Made by a program: the position numbers and the translations under genes. Below are positions 7,342 to 13,976 of a stretch of DNA of 23,620 nt, piece after piece. The first letter of the stretch is position 1, and each line of letters begins with the position of its first letter. The DNA lies in IMG/VR virus record IMGVR_UViG_3300030410_000067, positions 1-23,620 of that record; one strand, 5' to 3'. The stretch is from a virus. The notes under the pieces are model-generated. The model had not been told where the DNA came from and did not search any database. It saw only the letters and a list, made by a program, of their open reading frames with translations.

Positions 7342-8882
7342 TTGACCTCCTTTGACTTCATTGACTTCGCCCATTTTATCCTGCAATGTCGGTCAAACTG
7401 TTCGCACTCGAATGATGGTGGGGAGGCAACTCTTCTTAGGCATCTCGGCCATGTGCCAAACTTTTCTCGGAACCTGTGCGCCGCCATGCCTTCAGGATTA
7501 CCCCCCTCTTTGGCAATCCAGATCATCCCTGAATAAAACTCCTGCTTCTCCTGCATTGAGTATTCACGTTTGGAGCTTGGCCCTTTCTTCGGCTGGCTTC
7601 CGTAGACAGCCAGTTCCCCCTCGCGGTGCTCAATGTCGGATGTGACACGCTCCACGGTTCCACAGGCAGGACACTTTACCATCCCCTTTGGTATCAACGC
7701 GTTACACACTACGCACTTGTGCGGCTTGGATGGCCTAAGTTCTCCTTCGTAGGCTTCACCTTTCTCGTTCGGCTTCCTCATGTCCAGCGTATCGTGGTAA
7801 ATGTCGGTTACTAATCCCAACTCCAGCGCGTTACCTGCGTGGTCTAAAATCGTGCAAACTTCCTTTCCGGGTGCAGTCCTTAGTCCTCTACCGATCTTCT
7901 GAACGTGACGTATCTCGCTTTTAGTAGGAGCGGCGTCGATGATCGTGCGCACGTCTTCGTCCACTCCTGCGATCAGGCAACCAATTGAAGCAATACCGGC
8001 AATCTCTCCGTTGCGCATCTTCGCGAACTGCTTAGTTCTAACTTCTCTAGGAGTATTTGCGTCGATGTATCCAAAAGGGATACCGGAGTCGATGAACGCC
8101 CCCATCTGCTCCTTGGCGTGTGCGCGGTTCACGCAGAACATGAACGTCTTTTCCTGTGTGGATTTCTCTTTCCAGGTCTTCACAATGTCGCCCACGATAG
8201 TAGCCCCGATCATAGCAATCCCCGCACTCTTTTCCTGAAACTCGCCAGCAATCACCTTAATCTGGCTGCGGTCGAAGTCCTTGCAGGGAACATACACTTG
8301 AAACGGTGACAAGTGTTCGTCTTCGATAAGCTCCTGAATGGTAGCCGCGACGATCAGCTTACTCCATCGCAATCCAAGCCCCTTGCTCCACGGGGTTGCG
8401 CTTAGACCTATTGCTATCTTATCCCTCCATGGGCCGTCTAGCAGTTTCCCTAAACCGTCAAAGTTTAGATGAACTTCGTCAATGAATATAAGGTCCACAT
8501 CTGGCAACTCGCGACGGATGAGGGTTTGAACGCTGGCTATTTGCAACCTTGCTAGCCAGTCCGTGCGCTCATGTTGCGCCTGCATGATTCCAATATTCCT
8601 GATCCCGTCAGCCTCAAAAGACTTTAATGTTTGGTCAACAAGCGTGATAGCGGGACACGTAAATAAAACTCGATTGGATTTACTCATCGCTCCGGTTATC
8701 ATGTGAGCCGCGCACAGTGTCTTTCCCATTCCCGTTGGTGCTTGCATGATGATTCTTTTATGACCTTGTCTGACAGCTTCGCGTATCTCCAACACGGCAG
8801 CATTCTGCCTAGGACGCAGGGGTCGCAAAGATACCCTCTGCTCGTTATCAAAGAGATTTGTCACTGTATTTGCCCTCACCAC
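7338..8882 (-). CDS. SF2 DEAD/DEAH-type helicase with zinc ribbon
   Basis: The 514-residue protein has a full SF2 core. It shows R-P-R-Q (22-26), Walker A APTGMGKT (48-55), the DEVH box (135-138), SAT (161-163), a second RecA-like domain with G-C-L-I-A-G-V-D near 301-308, and motif VI QKIGRGLR (328-335). A zinc ribbon follows (Cys390, Cys393, Cys404, Cys407), then about 80 residues ending in a basic helix. Phage proteins of this type often serve as replication or recombination helicases. The start is uncertain: GTG 8882, GTG 8879 or GTG 8864, the last having GAGGG eight bases upstream. The stop overlaps the DnaB-N-like gene. Confidence 0.92.
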   Translation of the reverse strand: MVRANTVTNLFDNEQRVSLRPLRPRQNAAVLEIREAVRQGHKRIIMQAPTGMGKTLCAAHMITGAMSKSNRVLFTCPAITLVDQTLKSFEADGIRNIGIMQAQHERTDWLARLQIASVQTLIRRELPDVDLIFIDEVHLNFDGLGKLLDGPWRDKIAIGLSATPWSKGLGLRWSKLIVAATIQELIEDEHLSPFQVYVPCKDFDRSQIKVIAGEFQEKSAGIAMIGATIVGDIVKTWKEKSTQEKTFMFCVNRAHAKEQMGAFIDSGIPFGYIDANTPREVRTKQFAKMRNGEIAGIASIGCLIAGVDEDVRTIIDAAPTKSEIRHVQKIGRGLRTAPGKEVCTILDHAGNALELGLVTDIYHDTLDMRKPNEKGEAYEGELRPSKPHKCVVCNALIPKGMVKCPACGTVERVTSDIEHREGELAVYGSQPKKGPSSKREYSMQEKQEFYSGMIWIAKEGGNPEGMAAHRFREKFGTWPRCLRRVASPPSFECEQFDRHCRIKWAKSMKSKEVK

Positions 8883-8921
8883 TGCTCTGACATTGCATTT
8901 GCTTCCTTTCCTTACGGTTGA

Positions 8922-9311
8922 TTAACGGATAATTCTTGCACCTTTTTTCGCCTTGATTACTTTGAGGGCCGCGCACCCATAGGCGTAGATGGTCTGCGCT
9001 TCTGGGGCATTGATGCTGATGAGGGACGTGCAACCACTGGCGTCGATATAGGCGGCCTTTGGCGCGTCGATGCTGGTGATCGACTTGCACCCGTGGGCGT
9101 CGATGCTGGTGATCGACTTGCACCCGTGGGCGTCGATATGGGTAGCCTTTGGCGCGTCGATGCTAGTGAGGGACTTGCAGTAACTGGCGTCGATATAGGT
9201 GGCCTTTGGCGCGTCGATGCTGGTGATCGACTTGCAACCACTGGCATAGATGTGGGCGGCTTCTGACTTGACGAGCCCTTCAAATTTAATGTCGATCTTG
9301 AGAGTTTTCAT
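8922..9311 (-). CDS. 19-residue-repeat beta-solenoid protein, copy A
   Basis: A 129-residue protein starting MKTLKID with AAGGAAAGGAAG before the ATG. After a short N-cap (K-F-E-G-x-x-x-S-E-A) it consists of about five coils of a 19-residue unit of the form S-I-D-A-P-K-A-T-x-I-D-A-x-x-C-x-S-L-T. It ends in the cap I-K-A-K-K-G-A-R-I-I-R. Two I-x-A strands per unit suggest a beta-solenoid. The spacing recalls BspA-type leucine-rich or pentapeptide repeats, but I cannot assign it to either. No signal peptide is present, so it is probably cytoplasmic. It lies between the second family member and the helicase in the early operon. Function unknown. Confidence 0.8.
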   Translation of the reverse strand: MKTLKIDIKFEGLVKSEAAHIYASGCKSITSIDAPKATYIDASYCKSLTSIDAPKATHIDAHGCKSITSIDAHGCKSITSIDAPKAAYIDASGCTSLISINAPEAQTIYAYGCAALKVIKAKKGARIIR

Positions 9312-9338
9312 TTGCTTCCTTTCCTTTTCGGTTGATTG

Positions 9339-9923
9339 TTAACGGATGACTATTGCGCCTTTTTTGGCCTTGATGCTGGTAAGAGCCGTGCAACCACCGG
9401 CGTCGATGGTCTGCGCTTCGGGGGCGTCGATGCTGGTAAGGGCCGTGCAACCATCGGCGAAGATTTCGGTAGCTTTTGACGCGTCGATGCTGATAAGGGC
9501 CGTGCAACCATCGGCGTCGATATAGGTGGCTTCTGGGGCGTCGATGCTGGTAAGGGACGTGCAACCATTGGCGTCGATGGAGGTGGCTTCTGACGCGTCG
9601 ATGCTGATAAGGGCCGTGCAACCATCGGCGTCGATATAGGTGGCTTCTGGGGCGTCGATGCTGGTAAGGGACGTGCAACCATTGGCGAAGATGCTCTGCG
9701 CTTTTGACGCGTCGATGCTGACAAGGGACGTGCAACCATCGGCGTCGATATAGGTGGCTTCTGGGGCGTCGATGCTGGTAAGGGACGTGCAACCATTGGC
9801 GTCGATGGAGGTGGCTTCTGACGCGTCGATGCTGATAAGGGCCGTGCAACCATTGGCGTCGATGGAGGTGGCTTCTGATGTGAAGTGTCCCTCAAATTCA
9901 ATGTCGATCTTGGGAGTCTTCAT
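9339..9923 (-). CDS. 19-residue-repeat beta-solenoid protein, copy B
   Basis: The longest family member, 194 residues, starting at an ATGA overlap with the upstream gene. It has the same N-cap (I-E-F-E-G-H-F-T-S-E-A) and C-cap (I-K-A-K-K-G-A) as its paralogues, around about eight or nine 19-residue coils with Asp or Glu in nearly every coil and few Lys or Arg, so the solenoid is visibly acidic. Adjacent coils alternate between two types, giving a 38-residue (114-base) higher-order repeat. Acidic solenoids can mimic DNA in some pentapeptide families; that is only an analogy here. Three minus-strand frames are open through the repeats because the unit is a multiple of three; the capped frame is the real one. 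Confidence 0.82.
   Translation of the reverse strand: MKTPKIDIEFEGHFTSEATSIDANGCTALISIDASEATSIDANGCTSLTSIDAPEATYIDADGCTSLVSIDASKAQSIFANGCTSLTSIDAPEATYIDADGCTALISIDASEATSIDANGCTSLTSIDAPEATYIDADGCTALISIDASKATEIFADGCTALTSIDAPEAQTIDAGGCTALTSIKAKKGAIVIR
9477..9850 (-). repeat. 57-base tandem repeats with a 114-base higher-order period
   Basis: The coding repeats of copy B are near-identical at the DNA level. Blocks starting near 9477, 9590 and 9704 share long identical stretches, each spanning two 57-base units. This indicates recent expansion by unequal recombination or slippage. Confidence 0.75.
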
Positions 9924-10234
9924 TTGCGTCCCTCCGCGTGTGCGTCAATGAGAAGCTGGAAGCTGTCCCAGTTGACACAGGTTTTGCCACGCCATCGTGT
10001 TACCGTGTTTAGTGCCAGAGTCAAGAGTCCCTTCCTGTATCGTTGCCTTTTTTCGATGTACCGCAATAAACACAGCGTGGCCGTTTCAAAACCCGCCGCA
10101 CGGTGGGCGGCTTCGTCTGCTCGGCTCTCCAGTCCCACCTGAGATGCACAAACCACTCGGACGAACATCTCGGGGTCCTCCTTGACAACGCGAACAACCA
10201 ACTCAATCATCGCTTGCTTGTCAGCCTCGGTCAT
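9920..10234 (-). CDS. Hypothetical early-operon protein
   Basis: A 104-residue protein with AAAGGAAAA before its ATG and a stop overlapping the start of solenoid copy B. It is helical and charged, with no cysteine cluster of zinc type and no membrane segment. Residues about 1-30 form an amphipathic helix and the C-terminal third contains W-R-G-K and W-D-S-F. No family is recognised. Tight coupling to copy B means the two are made together. Confidence 0.7.
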   Translation of the reverse strand: MTEADKQAMIELVVRVVKEDPEMFVRVVCASQVGLESRADEAAHRAAGFETATLCLLRYIEKRQRYRKGLLTLALNTVTRWRGKTCVNWDSFQLLIDAHAEGRK

Positions 10235-10265
10235 TGTTTTTTCCTTTCGGTTAAGCGGGTTGTGG

Positions 10266-10502
10266 CTAAGCCATTGCGCATGACTCGCATATATCCAACT
10301 CTTCTAGCACTGGATTGTCTCCGCATTCTATGCAGTAGTGTCGGCAATCCAGACATCTAACCTGACCCTCCCATAGGTCATTGTCTTCGTGTACCATCTC
10401 CCCACAAGACTCACACTCGGTATAGGAATCGTCCGATTCTTCTTCGGGTGGGTTTAAACGCTGCTTCTCCATTAGTCGTATGGCTTCAGATTCATTCTGC
10501 AT
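10266..10502 (-). CDS. Small multi-CxxC zinc protein
   Basis: A 78-residue acidic protein with four C-x2-C pairs (Cys30/33, Cys50/53, Cys57/60, Cys72/75), enough for two zinc sites in a treble-clef or double zinc-ribbon arrangement. GAGGGATAG precedes the ATG. The first 25 residues are a charged helix. It lies between the exonuclease and an unknown gene. Such proteins in phages often bind nucleic acids or modify host polymerase, but nothing here fixes the function. Confidence 0.78.
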   Translation of the reverse strand: MQNESEAIRLMEKQRLNPPEEESDDSYTECESCGEMVHEDNDLWEGQVRCLDCRHYCIECGDNPVLEELDICESCAMA

Positions 10503-10541
10503 AGCTATCCCTCATGGTGGTGGATTGTATTGGTAAAACAG

Positions 10542-10661
10542 TTACTTTTCAGTAAATGCATTGCATTCGCCGTGAGTGCAGGGCTTCCTTATGGTGATGA
10601 TGGTTGGATCAGGGTCTATCTGCTCGATGGCGTACACAGTTTGCGCGGCGGCTCTAGGCAT
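10542..10661 (-). CDS. Possible 39-residue small protein
   Basis: An ATG at 10661 opens a 39-codon frame that fills most of the gap between the exonuclease stop (10699) and the CxxC gene. The ribosome-binding site is weak (CAGGA about 11 bases upstream). The C-terminus has a C-T-H-G-E-C segment. The longer frame upstream is a shadow of the exonuclease. It may be non-coding. Confidence 0.3.
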   Translation of the reverse strand: MPRAAAQTVYAIEQIDPDPTIITIRKPCTHGECNAFTEK

Positions 10662-10698
10662 CTGGTTAGTGAGTCCTGACAGGTAGCGGTCGGACTCT

Positions 10699-11331
10699 CT
10701 AAAGAATAGCCTCGCCCACGTCTGCGCGGCTGCGATTCTGGCGTCCCGTCCATCCGATTTGAGCGGCAAAATTTGCGAAGTCTCTAACGAGTTGGGCACA
10801 ATCTTCCTCCATTTCAGGGTAGCGGTAGGTGGTGAGTTTATGGAAAGCGTACACTTCCCAAGCAATGCCTGGTCCGTCGCTTTTGATCTCGCGACACTCC
10901 CAAACGTGGTGCTGGAAAACGTCTGCGTCGAACATGGACATGTAGAATCGTGGTTGGTACTTGTCCATGTAAGACTCGGCGTCGAACTGCGAAGTTGTTT
11001 TATCATCGGCCACGGTGCGCCCCATGATGCGGTCACACCGGGCCGAAACTATAACCCCTCCGTAGTCCTTCTCTCGCTTCTCTTCCCTGCGCGGCCAAGA
11101 TTCAATTTCGGCATCACAGGTAAAGGCGAACGTATGGCCCTCTGCGCTGATAGTGGAAGTCTCCCCAAGGCTGGCGTGTTCCATCGCGACGGCGAACGCC
11201 CTCCCCCGCATCATGGCTGGGGTAGCTACATTTTCTCCGCGAAGGTCGGCAAGGAACACACCCAACGGGTATTCATCGTCCGAAATGAACTTTCGGTAAA
11301 GGTCAAGAGAACTCACGGAAACCCTAATCAC
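10699..11331 (-). CDS. Phage PD-(D/E)XK exonuclease (RecB/Cas4-like)
   Basis: The start is GTG 11331, overlapping the end of the Sak4-like gene and preceded by CGGAGG at ideal spacing. The 210-residue protein has the RecB-type order: a G-x5-A-M-E-H motif with His52, a motif-II Asp100 (A-R-C-D-R-I), the catalytic D-D-K (Asp109/110, Lys111) and a downstream Q-P-R-F-Y helix (Gln126). These residues bind metal and cut DNA. Phage nucleases of this kind resect double-stranded ends to produce single strands for an annealing protein. The gene just upstream is the Sak4-like ATPase, so the two form a likely recombination pair. Confidence 0.85.
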   Translation of the reverse strand: MIRVSVSSLDLYRKFISDDEYPLGVFLADLRGENVATPAMMRGRAFAVAMEHASLGETSTISAEGHTFAFTCDAEIESWPRREEKREKDYGGVIVSARCDRIMGRTVADDKTTSQFDAESYMDKYQPRFYMSMFDADVFQHHVWECREIKSDGPGIAWEVYAFHKLTTYRYPEMEEDCAQLVRDFANFAAQIGWTGRQNRSRADVGEAIL

Positions 11332-12265
11332 TATGATCCTCCGTTTTCTCAGCCTGAACTCCGTTGGCGGTGGGCAGAACATAAAAACCGGCAGTCTTAT
11401 CAAACTCAAACCCAAGCCCATTGGCCCTGGTGACTAGCAGAGCTTTTTGCCCCTTGCTGAGCTTTCGTTCCTTGGACAGACCGACGAGAAGGTTGATGGC
11501 GGGAAGGTCTTGGGCTTCCTCAACGGCCTCGGCCCATTGGTCCTGCTGTTTCACGGCTTCAGCCTGGCCCTTGGTCTGGTTGTTGAGAGCGGTCTTGATC
11601 TGCGCGATCACACCAGCCAGAAACGCGGGGGAGTTGCGCAGGTCGGGAACGGGGATTTTAGGAAGCTGCGCTGGATTCTTTCCGTAACCGCCCTGCCGAG
11701 GGTCAAAGTCGAGGTAACGCTGGTCGCGGTTGTCTAGCCGTATGCGGCACATAGCATCGCTGGATTTATAGATTTCGTTTCGGCTTGACCCTTGCGCGTC
11801 AATGCGTTCCTGGGTGTCGTCGCCGTTCTTCTGCTCATCGAGATGACAAATGAGGATTATGTCTTTTTTCTGCGCTCTCAAAAATGAGAGCCACTGAGCA
11901 AACCTTCCCTTCAAAGCGCCGAAGCCCTGCAATGAAAGGCTACCGTCTCCCCGACCCATCTTGGGACTCGACTGAATGATTTCCTGCGAGAGAACGTCAA
12001 GCGCCCTTCCTGCGGTGTCCACTACGATTGTCTTGTAGGGGGATAAGTCCTCCGTTGTCATACATGATACATCGGACCAGTTGCGAATGGTTACTGAGGC
12101 CTGGCGGTTGAACGCCCGATAGATTCCGTTGTCGGTGTCCAGCGTAAAAGTGTCCTCCGCTGTTTGGGCGATAGAGGTCTTCCATAATCCTGGCTGGCTA
12201 TAAATTGTTAGGATGATGGACTCGATGTGCATTGGCTCGGTTGCTTTGATGATTTTCAGGGCCAC
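11324..12265 (-). CDS. Sak4-like phage ATPase / single-strand annealing protein
   Basis: A 313-residue RecA-fold ATPase of the phage AAA_24/Sak4-like type, starting at GTG 12265 with AGAGGT upstream and overlapping the previous stop. The P-loop region S-Q-P-G-L-W-K-T-S (23-31) keeps Lys29 and Thr30 but lacks both invariant Gly. Walker B is K-T-I-V-V-D (Asp83). A later strand I-I-L-I-C-H-L-D and an A-Q-G-S segment match the family's sensor and lid regions. The C-terminal 100 residues are helical and charged. Sak4 proteins anneal single strands with the phage SSB; an exonuclease gene follows directly and an SSB is encoded at 16763. Reduced nucleotide binding is possible. Confidence 0.8.
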   Translation of the reverse strand: MALKIIKATEPMHIESIILTIYSQPGLWKTSIAQTAEDTFTLDTDNGIYRAFNRQASVTIRNWSDVSCMTTEDLSPYKTIVVDTAGRALDVLSQEIIQSSPKMGRGDGSLSLQGFGALKGRFAQWLSFLRAQKKDIILICHLDEQKNGDDTQERIDAQGSSRNEIYKSSDAMCRIRLDNRDQRYLDFDPRQGGYGKNPAQLPKIPVPDLRNSPAFLAGVIAQIKTALNNQTKGQAEAVKQQDQWAEAVEEAQDLPAINLLVGLSKERKLSKGQKALLVTRANGLGFEFDKTAGFYVLPTANGVQAEKTEDHSD

Positions 12266-12708
12266 TAGACTACCTCTTTCTGTTTTCTCGGATTTTTTGT
12301 TTTAGGTTGCAGTGTCTCGGCGTACTCAGCGATGTACGCGATGTGCTTTCCGTACTCTGCGATCTGTGACGGCGTGTAACCCTCAACGCGCCCAATAGCC
12401 TTATATCGCTTGAGCCAGTAGCTAATTTTTCGGACGTGGCACCCGATGGCTATTTGCGTTAATGAGCACAGTGTCAGAGGGTGTCGGGAACCTTGCAGGT
12501 AGATCGGTGAAAATTCCCACGCATCGCCGTATACCCGCGCATTGCCGGACACCCGCGCATTGCCGTATACAATTGCCGTGAGGTGTAAATAAGCGGTTGC
12601 GTCAACGTGAGAGGTTTTATATACCCACCCACCGCCGTTTTTGTGAGCGTGCCAGTCTACCGGATTTGAGCCGTAGACCAGTACGTTTTGTGGGACTTTT
12701 TCATTCAT
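12265..12708 (-). CDS. Phage hexapeptide-repeat (left-handed beta-helix) protein
   Basis: I start at ATG 12708, which overlaps the upstream stop. The 147-residue protein has an N-terminal segment with imperfect hexapeptide repeats (Y-G-N-A-R-V-S-G-N-A-R-V-Y-G-D-A), the signature of short left-handed beta-helices. A conserved tail follows (S-P-I-Y-L-Q-G-S-R-H, then I-G-C-H, then W-L-K-R-Y and Y-T-P-S-Q-I-A-E-Y) that I recognise from a widespread family of uncharacterised phage early proteins. There is no evidence for transferase activity. It is the second gene of the early operon. Confidence 0.8.
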   Translation of the reverse strand: MNEKVPQNVLVYGSNPVDWHAHKNGGGWVYKTSHVDATAYLHLTAIVYGNARVSGNARVYGDAWEFSPIYLQGSRHPLTLCSLTQIAIGCHVRKISYWLKRYKAIGRVEGYTPSQIAEYGKHIAYIAEYAETLQPKTKNPRKQKEVV

Positions 12709-13061
12709 CACAGCGCCTCTTTCGCGATGATAGACTCTTCTTCGCTGGAGAGCAGCGGTTCGCAGCGGTAGACTGCTGGTCGAGCGGGTTCGATGAGGGT
12801 GCAAACCTTGTTGCGATCAATGGTTGCAAAAACTTCTAGCGCATCGCTTTTATGCGTAAGAGTGAGCTGATCGTGCGACCATCCATCCCCCTTGTCGTAT
12901 GGTCGCGGGAAGATGCGCGCCAATGCGAGAAACTCCTCTTTGGAGCCATACGAACCGTGATAAAAACTCAAGGTGGGTTGGGCAATTTCTACGTCGGGAG
13001 ACTTGTCTAGGTGGGATGCAAACGCGCGAAGCGCGTTGGCTATGGCTGATGTGGTAGGCAT
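12708..13061 (-). CDS. First gene of leftward early operon, unknown function
   Basis: A 117-residue soluble protein with an almost perfect ribosome-binding site (TTAGGAGGTG) eight bases before its ATG and a promoter about 30 bases further upstream. The N-terminal 25 residues are helical and the rest mixes strands and loops with aromatic residues. No family is recognised. Its leading position and strong translation signal suggest high early expression. Confidence 0.75.
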   Translation of the reverse strand: MPTTSAIANALRAFASHLDKSPDVEIAQPTLSFYHGSYGSKEEFLALARIFPRPYDKGDGWSHDQLTLTHKSDALEVFATIDRNKVCTLIEPARPAVYRCEPLLSSEEESIIAKEAL

Positions 13062-13090
13062 TTCTGAGCACCTCCTAAGTGCTAGATCAA

Positions 13091-13119
13091 TTCGTACTCT
13101 CGCTGCATTCTGTTGTCAA
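13091..13119 (-). promoter_or_regulatory. Leftward early promoter
   Basis: On the minus strand TTGACA (13119-13114) is followed 17 bases later by TACGAA (13096-13091). The -35 is perfect and the -10 weak, which suggests dependence on an activator or modest basal strength. It lies upstream of the early operon, back to back with the rightward promoter. Confidence 0.55.
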
Positions 13120-13148
13120 TGAAAATCCGCATGATTGCCAATAATAAA

Positions 13149-13177
13149 TTGACTTTGCGGAAGAAGGAACATATGCT
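13149..13177 (+). promoter_or_regulatory. Rightward promoter placing transcription start on an ATG
   Basis: TTGACT (13149-13154), a 17-base spacer and TATGCT (13172-13177). Standard spacing puts the first transcribed base at about 13184, the A of the HTH gene's ATG, so the mRNA would be leaderless. Confidence 0.65.
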
Positions 13178-13183
13178 TACTGC

Positions 13184-13357
13184 ATGAAACTATCAACTTT
13201 GTTGTACGATTGGCGGACGATGGAAAGAATGACGATAGCAGAGGCAGCTAAATCGCTGTCTCTTGATGCGGACACTTACCGTAGGATAGAGCGGGGTGAC
13301 TCGATGCACTCGAACACGCTTCGCTCTATCCTGCTCTGGATGATGTCAGAAGAATAA
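13184..13357 (+). CDS. Small Cro/XRE-type HTH regulator
   Basis: A 57-residue protein. Residues about 16-50 read as a compact XRE/Cro helix-turn-helix: M-T-I-A-E-A-A-K-S-L, a turn, then D-A-D-T-Y-R-R-I-E-R-G as recognition helix, followed by a short helix. It is the only rightward gene between two leftward operons and its promoter is back to back with the early leftward promoter, the arrangement of a phage switch. No Shine-Dalgarno lies at usable distance (AGAAGGAA is about 15 bases away), consistent with a leaderless transcript. Its stop overlaps the end of the convergent membrane-protein gene. Whether it represses the early operon is inference. Confidence 0.7.
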   Translation: MKLSTLLYDWRTMERMTIAEAAKSLSLDADTYRRIERGDSMHSNTLRSILLWMMSEE

Positions 13358-13576
13358 AAAATCATAGCTAAAAGCCATAAAAACAGCTAAAAGCCATAAA
13401 ATCAGTGTCACAACGCAAAAAACAGCGGTGTAATTCAGACGCATGGGGGGGGGGAGTGGTTGCAGACTAGCCCCCCAATATTCTTTATATTTTCCCGTGC
13501 TGATGGTTTCCCAGTTCGGCTCTTCCATTTCTTCAATGATTCTGCGAGCGATCACTCTGTTAATGGATTCTGTCAT
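13346..13576 (-). CDS. Small single-span membrane protein
   Basis: The start ATG 13576 overlaps the upstream stop (ATGA), with AAAGGGG before it. The 76-residue protein has a charged cytoplasmic-type N-terminal half (E-E-M-E-E-P-N-W) and one strong C-terminal membrane span (about residues 48-72). A run of ten G on the plus strand (C on the coding strand) encodes the Pro-rich turn before the span. No family is recognised. It could be a holin-like, superinfection-exclusion or envelope-modifying protein. Confidence 0.7.
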   Translation of the reverse strand: MTESINRVIARRIIEEMEEPNWETISTGKYKEYWGASLQPLPPPMRLNYTAVFCVVTLILWLLAVFMAFSYDFLFF

Positions 13577-13710
13577 TTTGATCCCCTTTCGTGGTGCGAA
13601 CGTACCGCAGAAAACAGAGAGTTGACGATGACAACGGCTAGCAGCGAAGCGGAGGCTGCTACCCATATGAGAAAAAGTGCGGATGCGATGGTTATGGCTA
13701 GATGAATCAT
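13573..13710 (-). CDS. 45-residue membrane protein
   Basis: A short gene linked by ATGA overlaps to the genes on both sides, with AAAGGGAAAA before the ATG. It encodes 45 residues: a hydrophobic stretch over residues 3-36, enough for one span or a tight hairpin, and a basic tail (R-S-H-H-E-R-G-S-K). Together with the next gene it gives a pair of coupled tiny membrane proteins. Function unknown. Confidence 0.65.
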   Translation of the reverse strand: MIHLAITIASALFLIWVAASASLLAVVIVNSLFSAVRSHHERGSK

Positions 13711-13949
13711 TTTTCCCTTTCTTGAGTCGGTTTAATTTGCCGACCCTGCTGCATACACTCGTCTAAATCGGATACAGCTAGTCTGTACGACTTCCCAATT
13801 TTCGATGCGGGGAGTCGCCCGGATTTTATCCACCGCAATATTGTTATATTGCATACCTGAAAATATTTCGCGGCTTGGTCAACGGTGGCCCACGTTTCGC
13901 GGGGAGTAGAGAAATTTTGCTCCCCGATCCAACTGTTAGTATTTTTCAT
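13707..13949 (-). CDS. Excisionase-family (HTH_17/MerR-like) DNA-binding protein
   Basis: An 80-residue protein with the winged-helix pattern of excisionase-type HTH_17 domains: T-V-D-Q-A-A-K-Y-F (about 22-30), then I-T-I-L-R-W-I-K-S-G-R-L-P-A (35-48) and K-S-Y-R-L-A-V-S-D-L-D (53-63). These bind DNA as excisionases or as transcription regulators. No integrase or attachment site is visible in the window, so a regulatory role is as likely as excision. The gene shares its leader with the solenoid genes and follows solenoid copy C. Its stop overlaps the 45-residue membrane protein. Confidence 0.85.
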   Translation of the reverse strand: MKNTNSWIGEQNFSTPRETWATVDQAAKYFQVCNITILRWIKSGRLPASKIGKSYRLAVSDLDECMQQGRQIKPTQEREK

Positions 13950-13976
13950 TTGTTCCTTTCCTGTTCGGTTGATTTC

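Noticed and set aside
9286-9901. Long minus-strand frames rich in His/Arg or Pro/Ser across the repeats
   Set aside because: They are alternative frames of 57-base coding repeats, which stay open because the unit is a multiple of three; they lack the family caps and proper start signals.
8922-9923. CRISPR array suggested by regular repeats
   Set aside because: The repeats are contiguous coding units without unique spacers.
10542-11036. A 164-codon minus-strand frame
   Set aside because: Most of it is a shadow of the exonuclease gene; only a possible 39-codon part lies outside that gene.
13707-13949. Evidence for lysogeny from the excisionase-type protein
   Set aside because: No integrase or attachment site is visible, and this HTH fold is common in plain regulators.
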